A stretch of 64,000 bases of DNA from Methylobacterium oryzae (GTDB lineage: Bacteria > Pseudomonadota > Alphaproteobacteria > Rhizobiales > Beijerinckiaceae). The notes beneath the pieces are model-generated. The model ran no database searches and was not told the origin of the DNA. It saw only the letters and a program-made list of their open reading frames with translations. Location: positions 62,001-126,000 of the forward strand of contig NZ_CP090350.1 of assembly GCF_021398735.1 (NCBI RefSeq), read 5' to 3'. Shown here piece by piece: positions 17,164 through 26,180 of this stretch (its first letter is position 1; every line of letters starts with the position of its first letter). Made by a program: the position numbers and the translations under genes.

Positions 17164-17826
17164 ATGCGAACGATCGTTTATGCCGATGGCGGTTGCGACC
17201 CGAACCCCGGGCCGGGGGGGTGGGGCGTCGTCATCGCGGCCCCGGACGGCACGATCGAGCTGTGCGGCGGGGAGCCCGGCACCACGACCAACAACCGGAT
17301 GGAACTGACGGCCGCGATCAAGGGCCTCGAGCATTTCCCCGCCGGGGCCGCGATCGAGATGCGGTGCGACAGCCAGTACGTCGTCAAGTCGGTGACCGAG
17401 TGGATGCGCGGCTGGAAGGCGCGGGGCTGGCGCTCGACGACGGGTGACGTGAAGAACGTCGATCTCATGAAGCGCCTCGACGAACTGAACGCGGCGCGGG
17501 ACGTGAAGTGGACCTGGGTCCGGGGGCATGCCGGCGACCGCCTCAACGAGCGCGCCGACGCGCTCGTCCACAGGGGGCGTCGCGAAGCGAAGCTCGGCAA
17601 GCTCGAGTCGCGGAGCAGCGCCGCGCCCGTACCGGCCCCGACCGCCGCACCGGCGCCGTCGAGCCGGGGCGCCGACCTGCGGATCGACCTCGCGCTCGGC
17701 CTCCAGGTCGCTCGGGCCGCGAAGGCGGCGGGTGTCACGCCCGACGCACTCGTCGACGATGCGATCCGCTTTTACCTGGAGATCGGGCCGAGCGAGGTCG
17801 CACGCCTGCGATCAGGCCGGGCCTAG
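17164..17826 (+). CDS. rnhA: Ribonuclease HI with a C-terminal extension
   Basis: Cleaves RNA in RNA-DNA hybrids. The catalytic set is complete: Asp8 (YADGGC), Glu47 (NRMELTAA), Asp69 (CDSQYVVKS), His122 and Asp132 (GHAGDRLNERADAL). The enzyme domain ends near residue 145. After an Ala/Pro-rich linker (about 150-168) comes a helical module, residues 172-215, ending FYLEIGPSEVARLR, which looks like a ribbon-helix-helix or small nucleic-acid-binding unit. Typical RNase HI is about 150 aa, so this is 70 aa longer. Confidence 0.94.
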   Translation: MRTIVYADGGCDPNPGPGGWGVVIAAPDGTIELCGGEPGTTTNNRMELTAAIKGLEHFPAGAAIEMRCDSQYVVKSVTEWMRGWKARGWRSTTGDVKNVDLMKRLDELNAARDVKWTWVRGHAGDRLNERADALVHRGRREAKLGKLESRSSAAPVPAPTAAPAPSSRGADLRIDLALGLQVARAAKAAGVTPDALVDDAIRFYLEIGPSEVARLRSGRA

Positions 17827-17889
17827 CGGGCGAGGCCGCGCGCGGCGACGCCGGGTCGCCGTTCCGCGATCTCCGGGACGGGGCTCGGC

Positions 17890-18183
17890 CTACTCGCAGA
17901 CCTCGATCCGCCGAATGTGCTCGTACCCGTACGGGTCGATGTACGCGCGGCGCTCGAAGTGGCAGGCGCCGTACGGGTCGGGCGCGGCGTAGACGGGGCG
18001 ACCCGGGTAGTACCCGCTGTTGGCGGACGCGATGGCGCTCCCGGCCACGACGCCGCCGAGGATGCCCAGCGCCACGGCGCCGCCGACGCCGATGCCGCGC
18101 GCCTGAGCGGCCGGCGGGGTGGCGCAGAGTGCCAGAGCGACCAGCGCGGCCGCACCGCCGGTCCGCAGAAACGTTTGACGCAT
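17890..18183 (-). CDS. Small exported glycine-zipper protein
   Basis: 97 aa with a Sec signal peptide (residues 1-29, ending AQARG) and a glycine-rich hydrophobic segment GIGVGGAVALGILGGVVAG that could insert in a membrane as a glycine zipper. The C-terminal part is Tyr/Pro/Gly-rich with two cysteines (CHFERR and the final VCE). Similar short proteins are common in Rhizobiales but have no known function. It is divergent from the DUF2059 gene. Confidence 0.75.
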   Translation of the reverse strand: MRQTFLRTGGAAALVALALCATPPAAQARGIGVGGAVALGILGGVVAGSAIASANSGYYPGRPVYAAPDPYGACHFERRAYIDPYGYEHIRRIEVCE

Positions 18184-18390
18184 GGTGTCCTCCCATTCCT
18201 CGATGCGGACACCATGAGCCCGCGACCGCCGGATCTCGGTGCTGATCGGCACCCCGAGTTCAGGGCCCGCCGCGCGCGACGCGGTGCCGGGCGATCCGGC
18301 GCTGTCATCGATCCTGTTCGGAGCTGTGGTAGCTACCCGGACCGGCCGCGCGGCCTTGTGGACCGCGCGGCGCTCGTGAACGGGACCGCC

Positions 18391-18927
18391 ATGCGCTTCT
18401 CTGCCCTCGTCGTCGGTTTGTGCCTGACCTCCTTCCCGATCGGTGCGGCACTGGCACAACCGGCCCCGAAGCCCGCGCCCACGACCGCGCCGGATCCGGC
18501 CCTGCTGAAGGTTGCCCGGGAGACCGTCGCGCAGATGCAGGGTGATCGTGCCGCGACGCTCGGCTCGATGGCGGCCCCCATGATCGGCATGATGCAGCAG
18601 ATCGGGATCAAGGAGCCCGACAGGGCGCAGGTGCTGGTGCAGGAGGTCGTCATGCCGACGCTCACGGCGCACTACGACGAGCTGCTCGACATCCAGGCGC
18701 GCGGTTTCGCCACCGTGCTGAACAAGGACGAGTTGCAGGCCATCGCCGCCTTCTACGCGACCCCCGCCGGGAAGCGCCTCGCGGCGGCCCAGCCGCAGCT
18801 CGCTCAGATCCAGCTCGCGGGCATGCAGCAATGGATCCAGTCGGTGATGCCCGAGATGCAGGGCAAGCTGACGACGGCCATCCAGGCCCACGGCTGGGCG
18901 CCGGGCGGACCGGCGAAGCCGCGTTGA
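18391..18927 (+). CDS. Exported DUF2059 protein
   Basis: 178-aa protein with a signal peptide (1-22, ALAQ) and a DUF2059 domain, shown by the conserved LNKDELQAIAAFYATPAGKRLA segment near residues 112-133. The domain is all-helical and is found in many proteobacterial periplasmic proteins; its role is unknown. It is preceded by Pro/Ala-rich spacer residues 23-36. The start ATG at 18391 directly precedes the signal peptide. Confidence 0.85.
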   Translation: MRFSALVVGLCLTSFPIGAALAQPAPKPAPTTAPDPALLKVARETVAQMQGDRAATLGSMAAPMIGMMQQIGIKEPDRAQVLVQEVVMPTLTAHYDELLDIQARGFATVLNKDELQAIAAFYATPAGKRLAAAQPQLAQIQLAGMQQWIQSVMPEMQGKLTTAIQAHGWAPGGPAKPR

Positions 18928-19056
18928 GCCTCCCCGGGCCGCGACGTCTTCCGAGCGGAGCGGCGCCCTGCTTCGAAGGCGTCGATAGGCCGGACACGAT
19001 GCGGGGCGCTGGGACAGCGTACCCGGACGCTCGGTCAGCGCGGCGGGCCTGAACGG

Positions 19057-19170
19057 TCAGCCGATGGCCCAGAACAGCGGCAGCGCGCCCGCGAGGAACA
19101 GGGCCGAGGAGACGAGCACGGCGAGGCGCTCGCGATGGTGCAGGACGAAGGCGTGCGGGCTGGCGAACAT
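19057..19170 (-). CDS. Small single-span membrane protein
   Basis: A 37-aa reading frame with a short positively charged N-terminus (HHRER) and one hydrophobic helix LAVLVSSALFLAGALPLFWA, ending at TGA. Composition and topology are like the many tiny membrane proteins of this group. No strong ribosome-binding site is visible, so this rests on composition alone. Confidence 0.45.
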   Translation of the reverse strand: MFASPHAFVLHHRERLAVLVSSALFLAGALPLFWAIG

Positions 19171-19279
19171 GGCTGGGTCGGATCGGTGGTGAGGGCATCA
19201 CGCTCGCTCCTGAACCTTGACGGATCGAGGGCGCTTCGCGCTGTCCACAGGTGATGGCCGATCTCTGTCGCTGCCGCGC

Positions 19280-19297
19280 CACATCCTTTTGGATGTG
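19280..19297. other. Inverted repeat CACATCC-TTTT-GGATGTG
   Basis: Perfect 7-bp arms around TTTT, about 110 bp upstream of the small membrane-protein start at 19170. Could be an operator for that gene or a short RNA hairpin. Confidence 0.4.
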
Positions 19298-19378
19298 CTC
19301 GGGCGCACCTCCCGGACGGCTCTTCTGGCATATTGAATTCAGCAGGCCGTCTTTCCCCCCTCGGCGGCCCGATCCAGC

Positions 19379-19407
19379 GGCGCAGCGACCCCACGGGTCG
19401 CTGCGCC
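19379..19407. terminator. Strong hairpin downstream of the 2-hydroxyacid dehydrogenase gene
   Basis: A perfect 13-bp stem (19379-19391 with 19395-19407) and 3-nt loop, 150 bp past the lldD stop on the minus strand. There is no clear U-tract on either strand, so a terminator role is likely but not certain. Confidence 0.5.
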
Positions 19408-19556
19408 GTTGTCGTTGTGGCTCGGGCGCGGCGCGAGGCCCCCGGCCCGGTGCCGCGCTGGAACGCCTCGGCCGCGGCGACGCGCGATCCGCGAGGGATT
19501 CGGATCGAGAACCGCGACACCGTGAAGGTCCGGATCGGACCGGTGGTCGCCCGCCG

Positions 19557-20750
19557 TCAGGGCCCGATGCGCCGCACGGGCGGCGCACCCTCCCGGGTCT
19601 CCTGCGCTGAGGGCGTCCAGAGGATGGACCGGTCGACGGCGCGGATGTCGCGATGGCCGCACAGGGCCATCGTCATGTCGAGTTCCGTGCGGATGATCTC
19701 CAGGGAGCGGGCGACGCCGGCCTGGCCGTAGGCGCCGAGCCCGTAGAGGAAGGCGCGGCCGATGAACACGCCCTTCGCGCCCAGGGCGATGGCCTTCAGC
19801 ACGTCCTGGCCCGAGCGGATCCCGCCGTCCATCAGCACCTCGACGCGCCGGCCGACCGCGTCCGCGATTCCGGGAAGCGCGGCGATGGACGAGGGCGCGC
19901 CGTCGAGCTGCCGCCCGCCATGGTTCGAGACGATGAGCGCGTCGGCCCCGGTCGCGGTCGCCCTCTCGGCATCCTCGACGTCCAGGATGCCCTTCAGGAT
20001 CAGGGGACCCTGCCACCGGTCGCGGATCCGCCGCACGTCGTCCCAGTCCAGGCGCGGGTCGAACTGGTCCGCCGTCCAGGCCGAGATGGAGCGGGTATCC
20101 CGCACGCCGTCCACGTGCCCCACGATGTTGCGGAAGGTCCGGCGCTGCGTGCGCAGCATGGACCAGCACCAGCGGGGCTTGGTCAGGAGATCGAGGACCG
20201 TGCCCGGCGTCAGCCGCGGCGGGGCCGACAGGCCGTTGCGGATGTCCTTGTGGCGCTGCCCGAGGATCTGGAGGTCCAGCGTTAGGACCAGAGCCGAGCA
20301 GCCCGCCGCCTTCGCGCGGTCGATGAGGCGGTCGTTGAAGCTGCGGTCGCGCATGAAGTAGAGCTGAAACCAGAACGGCTTGCTGACGTTCTCCGCGACG
20401 TCCTCGATGCTGCAGATGCTCATCGTCGACAGCGTGAACGGCACCCCCGCCGCCTCCGCCGCCCGTGCCGCCAGGATCTCGCCGTCGGCGTGCTGCATGC
20501 CCGTGAGACCCGTCGGCGCCAGGGCGACGGGCATCGCGACGGCCTGACCGGCCATCGTCGTGGCGAGGGTACGGTCGGTCATGTCGACCGCGACGCGCTG
20601 GCGGAGCTTGATGCCGGCGAACTCGGCCTCGTTTGCGCGGTAGGTCGACTCCGTCCACGAACCGGAATCGCAGTAATCGTAGAACATCCGCGGCACCCGC
20701 CGCTTGGCGACCCGCCGCAGATCCTCGACCGTCGTGATGATGGGCGCCAT
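19557..20750 (-). CDS. lldD: FMN-dependent L-lactate dehydrogenase/2-hydroxyacid oxidase
   Basis: 397-aa TIM-barrel flavoprotein of the LldD/glycolate oxidase family, oxidising L-2-hydroxy acids at the membrane. Typical blocks are present: RRVPRMFYDYCDSGSW at the N-terminus, the FMN-binding APTGLTGM, LTLDLQILGQRHKDIRNG, and the active-site SNHGGRQLDGAPSS with its catalytic His. MDGGIRSGQDVLKA and GRAFLYGL bind the FMN phosphate. L-lactate is the default substrate; mandelate or related acids are possible. Confidence 0.92.
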   Translation of the reverse strand: MAPIITTVEDLRRVAKRRVPRMFYDYCDSGSWTESTYRANEAEFAGIKLRQRVAVDMTDRTLATTMAGQAVAMPVALAPTGLTGMQHADGEILAARAAEAAGVPFTLSTMSICSIEDVAENVSKPFWFQLYFMRDRSFNDRLIDRAKAAGCSALVLTLDLQILGQRHKDIRNGLSAPPRLTPGTVLDLLTKPRWCWSMLRTQRRTFRNIVGHVDGVRDTRSISAWTADQFDPRLDWDDVRRIRDRWQGPLILKGILDVEDAERATATGADALIVSNHGGRQLDGAPSSIAALPGIADAVGRRVEVLMDGGIRSGQDVLKAIALGAKGVFIGRAFLYGLGAYGQAGVARSLEIIRTELDMTMALCGHRDIRAVDRSILWTPSAQETREGAPPVRRIGP

Positions 20751-21260
20751 GGGAGGTTCGGCCTCGCGACTGGATGACGGGGCCGGTCGCGGTTGAGGCG
20801 GGCTCGCGCCCGCTCGTACGCCGCGCGCTTCAGGCCGCGATGCCCCGTGCTGGAAGCTCGACGGTGCAACGGTTCGCTGGAAAACGGAAGCGCCTCCTCG
20901 CCGAATGCGCCGGTCGCATCAGGCCTCTCCCGCGCGTACACCGATCCTATAGCGCCTGTTGCGCTCGCCCGCGCCGCAGAGGAACGCCGGATCTCTGCCT
21001 GATAGTACACATTCCGGATCGCGCCTGTTCGGATCTTCGCGTTCCGAGCGCGCGTCAGGACAGAATGAATGCGGGCGGAGCCTCGTCGTCATCGTCTTCT
21101 CCTTCGCCGCACCGCAGCGAAAGCGGTCGAGTGACGATCCGAGAGCTTCTTCTCATCGAAGCTGAGCGTCGAAGGTTTGCAGGATAGACATCGGCGCGCG
21201 GAATAGGGACCATCGTCGCCAACGCCGGGCCTGAGCATCGGCGGTGGGGCGGATACGCCA
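20751..21260. other. Divergent promoter region, no gene seen
   Basis: 510 bp between divergent lldD and the branched-chain amino-acid-type transporter operon. The middle (20940-21180) is somewhat less GC-rich than its flanks, as expected for promoters. I found no convincing gene, repeat or operator here. Confidence 0.55.
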
Positions 21261-22424
21261 ATGAGGACGACGCGCCGCGTTTTCTTGACGGGGGCCGCAT
21301 CCGCAGTCGCGGGCGGCCTGGCGCCGGGGGTGATCCGCTCGGCCTGCGCTCAGGGCGCCGGGTCGACCGTCCGGATCGGCATGGTGCTCCCGGTGACGGG
21401 GCCCGGCGCGGATGCCGGCCGCTACGCGCTCGCCGGGGCCAAGATCGCCCTGGAGACGGTCAACAAGGCCGGCGGCGTGCTCGGCAAGCCCCTGGAGATC
21501 GTCACGGAGGACGATCAGACCACCAATCCCGGCGCGGTCTTCGCCTTCTCGAAACTGGCGTCGCAGGGCGACCTCGTCGGCTTCCTCGGCTCGATCCGCT
21601 CGACCCAGAACCACGCGATGGCGCCCGACATCCTGAAGACGGGGAAACCCGTCTGTTTCGGCGGCACCGACCCGGTCCTGACGCAGCTCGGCAATCCCTG
21701 GCTGTTCCGCTTCCGCCCCAACGACACCTTCTCGGCCCGGGTGATCGCCGAGCACGGCGTCAACGGGCTGGGCAAGAAGAAGTGGGCGATCATCCACTCC
21801 ACCGACGCCTTCGGCACCAGCGGCGCCAAGGCGCTGACCGAGAGCCTCGCCAAGGGCGGTGCCACGGTCGCCCTCGACCAGGGCTACACCAACCAGAGCC
21901 AGGACTTCACGCCGGTCGTGCTGGCGATCCGTCAGTCGGGCGCCGACGTGATCGGCTCGTACTTCACCTTCGAGAACGACATCGGCATCTTCGCCCGGCA
22001 GCTGCGCCAGCTCGGCGTCACCGCGCCCTGGGTCGGCTCGCCCTCGATCACCAACGTCACCGCCCTGAAGCTCGCCGGGCCGTCCCTCTACGGCACCTAC
22101 GGCGTGGCCGACTACGCCGAGGAGTCGGGCGACGCCGCGCGCGCCTACGGCAAGGCCTACCGGGCCGCGATGAAGATCGCGCCCGACAACCAGTCCTCGT
22201 GGACCTTCGACGCGGTCACGGTGCTCGCCAAGGCGATCAACGCGGCGGGCAAGACCGATCCGCAGGCCGTCCGCGAGGCGATCCTGGCGGTGCGCGGCCA
22301 CGAGGGCGCCGAGGGAACCTACAACTTCGACAAGAACGGCGACGGCCTGCACGGCTACAACGTCGTGCGCAACGACAAGGGCAACATCGTCTTCGACCGG
22401 CGGATCGACTTCTACCAAGGGTGA
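21261..22424 (+). CDS. ABC transporter substrate-binding protein, branched-chain amino acid type
   Basis: 387-aa periplasmic LivJ/LivK-like binding protein. The N-terminus TRRVFLTGA, with twin arginines followed by a hydrophobic stretch and AQGA, is a Tat-type signal. The mature part begins VRIGMVLPVTGPGADAG, the usual ligand-site start of this class. It is the first gene of a four-gene operon with permeases and ATPases downstream. The family takes branched-chain amino acids but also amides, urea and aromatic acids, so the ligand is undecided. Confidence 0.9.
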   Translation: MRTTRRVFLTGAASAVAGGLAPGVIRSACAQGAGSTVRIGMVLPVTGPGADAGRYALAGAKIALETVNKAGGVLGKPLEIVTEDDQTTNPGAVFAFSKLASQGDLVGFLGSIRSTQNHAMAPDILKTGKPVCFGGTDPVLTQLGNPWLFRFRPNDTFSARVIAEHGVNGLGKKKWAIIHSTDAFGTSGAKALTESLAKGGATVALDQGYTNQSQDFTPVVLAIRQSGADVIGSYFTFENDIGIFARQLRQLGVTAPWVGSPSITNVTALKLAGPSLYGTYGVADYAEESGDAARAYGKAYRAAMKIAPDNQSSWTFDAVTVLAKAINAAGKTDPQAVREAILAVRGHEGAEGTYNFDKNGDGLHGYNVVRNDKGNIVFDRRIDFYQG

Positions 22425-22487
22425 GCCGGCCGACGTGTTCGGGGTGCGTGAACGACATCCGGAGGAGGAGGCGAGAGTGCGGACCGC

Positions 22488-23363
22488 ATGGACCTGATCC
22501 TGCAGCTCCTCTTCACCGGGATCGGCATCGGCTCCGTCTACGCCCTGGTGGCGCTCGGCTTCGTGCTGATCTTCCGCGCCACCAACGTGGTGAACTTCGC
22601 GCAGGGCGAGTTCTCGATGGTGGCGGCCTTCCTGATGGTGGTCTTCGCCGTCGACCTCCAGTGGCCCTACTGGCTCTCCCTTCTCCTGACCCTCGGCGGG
22701 ATGGCGCTGCTCGGCGCCCTGTTCAATCTCGGCGTCTACTACCCGCTGCGGCACCGCAGCTACCTGCCGGTGATCATCTCGACCATCGGCGCCTCGATCT
22801 TCCTGGCGAACACGACGCTCGCCCTCTACGGGCCGCAGCCGCAGGTGCTCCCGCCCGTCTTCGAGACGCAAGGGTTCCTGCTCGGGCCGGTCTTCCTCGA
22901 CAGCCAGTACCTGCTGATCATCGCGGTGACGGCGGCCCTGGTGGCGTTCCAGTACTGGTTCTTCGAGCACACTCTGGTCGGCAAGAAGCTTCAGGCGACG
23001 TCCCAGGACAAGGAGATGGCCGCCCTCCTGGGCATCCCGGTGGCCGGCATGATCATGCTGACCTTCGTGTACAGCGCGGTGCTCGGCGGCATCGCCGGCA
23101 TCCTGGTGGCGCCGGTGCTGTTCGTGTCGATCCAGATGGGGGCCACGATCGCCCTCAAGGCCTTCGCGGCGACGATCATCGGCGGCTTCGGCGACGTCAC
23201 CGGGGCGATCATCGGCGGCCTCGCGCTCGGCATCATCGAGACCTTCGGGGCGGCCTACATCTCGGTCCCCTACAAGGACGCCTTCGCGTTCCTGGTGCTG
23301 GTGGTGTTCCTGGTCGTGCGCCCGCAGGGCCTGTTCGGCGAGCGCGTGGCGGAGAAGGCATGA
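22488..23363 (+). CDS. livH: Branched-chain amino acid-type ABC permease LivH
   Basis: 291-aa inner-membrane permease with about eight hydrophobic segments. It starts GIGIGSVYALVALGFVLIFRATNVVNFAQGEF, the family's N-terminal signature, split by position across residues 10-41. The EAA-like loop contacting the ATPase is near residue 236 (GGFGDVTGAIIGG). Its TGA stop overlaps the ATG of the next gene. The GTG/ATG choice is clear: the ATG at 22488 matches family length. Confidence 0.92.
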   Translation: MDLILQLLFTGIGIGSVYALVALGFVLIFRATNVVNFAQGEFSMVAAFLMVVFAVDLQWPYWLSLLLTLGGMALLGALFNLGVYYPLRHRSYLPVIISTIGASIFLANTTLALYGPQPQVLPPVFETQGFLLGPVFLDSQYLLIIAVTAALVAFQYWFFEHTLVGKKLQATSQDKEMAALLGIPVAGMIMLTFVYSAVLGGIAGILVAPVLFVSIQMGATIALKAFAATIIGGFGDVTGAIIGGLALGIIETFGAAYISVPYKDAFAFLVLVVFLVVRPQGLFGERVAEKA

Positions 23364-25195
23364 GCGGTCGCCCCTCCATCGTCGCCGGCCCGGCCGCAGC
23401 GGCTCCGGCGCGCCCGCCGCGCCGCCTGCCCCTCGGGAGCCTCGCCTACGCGGTCCTGGCCGCCGCCCTGGTGACGCTGGCCGCGACGACGCCGCTCAGC
23501 GGCTACGCCCTCAACATCCTGATGCAGGCGGCGACCTACGCCATCGCGGTGATCGGGCTCACCGTGGTGCTCGGCCTGTGCGGGCAGATCAACCTCGCCC
23601 AGGCCGCCTTCTTCGGGATCGGTGCCTACGCGGTCGGACTCGGCACGGTCGACGGGGGCCTGAATTTCTGGATCTGCCTGATCACCGGCCTCGGTCTCGC
23701 GCTGGTTCTGGGCGCCGCGCTCGGCGCCTCCACGCTGCGGCTCGGCGGCCACTACCTCGCCATGGTGACGATCTCGTTCCAGCAGATCCTGACGCTGGTC
23801 CTCACCAACTGGATCCCCGTCACGCACGGGCCCGACGGCGTGCCGAACATCCGCCGCCCGGCCCTGTTCGCGGACGGGCAGAGCTACCTCGCCCTGTGCG
23901 TGCTCGTGCTGGCCGTCGTCGGCTGGCTCGTCTGGCACATGCCGCGGACGCGGCTCGGGCGCGCCATGCGGGCGGTGCGCGACAACGAGCTCGCGGCGGG
24001 GGTCTCGGGCATCGACATCTACCGCACCAAGGTCGCGGCCTTCGCCCTCGGGGCGCTGCTGGCGGGGCTCGGCGGCGGGCTGTTCGCCGGCAGCTTCACC
24101 TATATCAGCCCGGACCAGTTCGCCTTCGCCGAGTCGATCGTCTTCCTGACGATGGCGCTGCTCGGCGGCGTCGGCTCGCCGGTGGGCGCCGTGATCGGCA
24201 CGGCCCTGTTGATCCTGATCCCGGAATGGCTCCGCTTCCTCAAGGAGATCCCCGGGCTCTACCTCGCGATCTACGGGCTCGCGGTGATCCTGATCGTGGT
24301 GTTCATGCCCGACGGGATCTGGGGCTTCCTCGGCGACCAGGTCCGGCGCCTGCGCCGCGCCCGCCCGATCCCGCCGCCCGCCGCCGAACTGATTCTGAGC
24401 CAGGGCGAGGCGTCCGCCGCGCCGATGCTGGAGGTGTCGGACCTGTCCAAGCACTTCGGCGGCCTCAAGGCCGTGGACGCGGTGAGCTTCACGGTGGCGC
24501 GGGGCGGCATCCACGCGCTGATCGGCCCGAACGGTTCCGGCAAGACCACGACGCTGAACGTCCTGTCCGGCCTCTACAGCCCCACGGGGGGCACCGTGCG
24601 GCTGGCGGGGCAGGACGTCACGCGCCTGTCCCCGCACCGGCGGGCGGCGGCCGGGATCGGCCGCACCTTCCAGAACATCCGCCTGTTCCGCTCCATGAGC
24701 GCCCTGGAGAACGTCGTCATCGGCGCCGAGCGCCCCAACAACCCGCTCGGCGCGCGCGACCGGGCGGGGCTGGAGGCCCGCGCCCGGGCGGCTCTGGCCT
24801 TCGTGGGGCTGGAGGGGCGGGCGCAGGAGCCGATCTCCGGCTTCTCGTACGGCCACCAGCGCCTGATCGAGATCGCGCGGGCGCTGGCCGGCAACCCCGT
24901 GCTGCTGCTCCTCGACGAGCCCGCCGCGGGGCTCAATTCCAGCGAGAAGAATGCCCTGACGGTGCTCCTGCGCCGGATGGCCGCCAAGGGCCTGACCATC
25001 CTGATCATCGACCACGACATGACGCTGGTGAGCGACGTGGCGAGCCACATCACCGTGCTGAACTTCGGCCGCCGCATCGCCGACGGCGTCACGGCGACCG
25101 TGCTGCGCGAGCCGGCGGTGATCCAGGCCTATCTCGGCGAGGACGCCGCCGCCGGTCCGGCGGCGAGCCTCAAGACCGACCTCGCCCCGGCCTGA
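23360..25195 (+). CDS. Fused permease-ATPase LivM-LivG
   Basis: 611 aa in one frame. Residues 1-345 form a LivM-type permease (GQINLAQAAFFGIGAYA near 73, then EAA-like GGVGSPVGAVIG near 272). Residues 356-600 form a LivG-type ATPase with Walker A GPNGSGKT, signature FSYGHQR and Walker B LLLLDEPAAGL. A Met at 356 (position 24425) could give a separate ATPase by internal initiation. Such fusions are known in Rhizobiales and imply a fixed 1:1 stoichiometry of the two functions. Confidence 0.92.
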   Translation: MSGRPSIVAGPAAAAPARPPRRLPLGSLAYAVLAAALVTLAATTPLSGYALNILMQAATYAIAVIGLTVVLGLCGQINLAQAAFFGIGAYAVGLGTVDGGLNFWICLITGLGLALVLGAALGASTLRLGGHYLAMVTISFQQILTLVLTNWIPVTHGPDGVPNIRRPALFADGQSYLALCVLVLAVVGWLVWHMPRTRLGRAMRAVRDNELAAGVSGIDIYRTKVAAFALGALLAGLGGGLFAGSFTYISPDQFAFAESIVFLTMALLGGVGSPVGAVIGTALLILIPEWLRFLKEIPGLYLAIYGLAVILIVVFMPDGIWGFLGDQVRRLRRARPIPPPAAELILSQGEASAAPMLEVSDLSKHFGGLKAVDAVSFTVARGGIHALIGPNGSGKTTTLNVLSGLYSPTGGTVRLAGQDVTRLSPHRRAAAGIGRTFQNIRLFRSMSALENVVIGAERPNNPLGARDRAGLEARARAALAFVGLEGRAQEPISGFSYGHQRLIEIARALAGNPVLLLLDEPAAGLNSSEKNALTVLLRRMAAKGLTILIIDHDMTLVSDVASHITVLNFGRRIADGVTATVLREPAVIQAYLGEDAAAGPAASLKTDLAPA

Positions 25196-25203
25196 CCCCA
25201 GCG

Positions 25204-25959
25204 ATGACGACGCCCGCCACGCCACTCCTCGAGATCCGCGACCTGGTCGTCCGCTACGGCGAGATCGAGGCGGTGCGCGGCCTGTCCTTCTCGGTCGGAG
25301 CCGGGGAGGTGGTGACGCTGCTGGGGTCCAACGGCGCCGGCAAGTCGACGACCCTCAAGGCGATCTCCGGGCTGGTGCGGCCCGCCGCCGGCACGATCCT
25401 GCTGGAGGGGCGGCCGCTGGAGGGCCTGAAGCCCGAGGCGATCGTGCGGCTCGGCGTCGCCCACGTCCCGGAGGGGCGCCGGGTCTTCCCGGGGCTCACG
25501 GTGCGCGAGAACATCATGCTGGGCGCGTCCAACCGCGCCGGCCTCGGCAAGCGGGCGCTGCGCGATGAGGTCGAGGCGATGTTCGACCTCTTCCCGGACA
25601 TCCGCCGGTTCGGCGACGCCCTGGGCTGGACGCTGTCGGGCGGCCAACTCCAGATGGTGGCCCTCGCGCGCGGCCTGATGGCCAAGCCCCGCATCCTGCT
25701 CCTCGACGAGCCCTCGCTCGGCCTGGCCCCCGTGATCGTCCAGGCGGTGTTCGCGATCATCGCCGAGGTGCGCCGCCGCGGGACCACCGTGCTGCTGGTG
25801 GAGCAGAACGCCCGGATGGGGCTCTCGGTCGCCGATCGGGGCTACGTGCTGGAGACGGGCCGGCTCGTCCTGCAGGGCGCCCCCGACGCCCTCTGGGCCA
25901 ACGACGAGATCCGGTCGGCCTATCTCGGCGGACGGACGAGGCCCGAACTCGCGGGCTGA
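25204..25959 (+). CDS. livF: Branched-chain amino acid-type ABC ATPase LivF
   Basis: 251-aa nucleotide-binding subunit. Walker A GSNGAGKST is at about residues 39-47, the ABC signature LSGGQLQ near 143, and Walker B ILLLDEPSLGL near 161, with the switch His replaced by the Gln-containing LLVEQN typical of LivF. The gene starts 8 bp after the fused gene's stop. Together with the fusion it supplies the two ATPases of the importer. Confidence 0.93.
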   Translation: MTTPATPLLEIRDLVVRYGEIEAVRGLSFSVGAGEVVTLLGSNGAGKSTTLKAISGLVRPAAGTILLEGRPLEGLKPEAIVRLGVAHVPEGRRVFPGLTVRENIMLGASNRAGLGKRALRDEVEAMFDLFPDIRRFGDALGWTLSGGQLQMVALARGLMAKPRILLLDEPSLGLAPVIVQAVFAIIAEVRRRGTTVLLVEQNARMGLSVADRGYVLETGRLVLQGAPDALWANDEIRSAYLGGRTRPELAG

Positions 25960-26180
25960 CCGCACCGGGCCTGGTCGGCGGCTTCGTCGCTCGCGCGGTG
26001 CACGCGACCACCGCCGGACGGAGCGGTGTCCGCGACGCGGCGGTCCGGAAGCGGTCGGACGCGCCTCGGCCCGCGAGCCCGCCAGCGTCACGACCGGCGC
26101 GTCTCGGCGGCCGCCGGCGGTACCGTCGCGACCGTGAGGCCCGAGACCGCCGACTGTCCGGCGGCCTCGGCCCGATAAGC

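Larger units (their letters stand above)
19171..19556. other. Intergenic region with two hairpins
   Basis: 386 bp between the small membrane-protein gene and the hydroxyacid dehydrogenase gene, with no convincing gene. It contains a 7-bp hairpin with TTTT loop at 19280-19297, an AT-richer patch around 19328-19342, and a strong 13-bp hairpin at 19379-19407. Confidence 0.6.

Noticed and set aside
21153..22970. Minus-strand frame opposite livH and the binding protein
   Set aside because: Antisense to genes with clear family motifs. The last residues read as a 12-aa peptide only.
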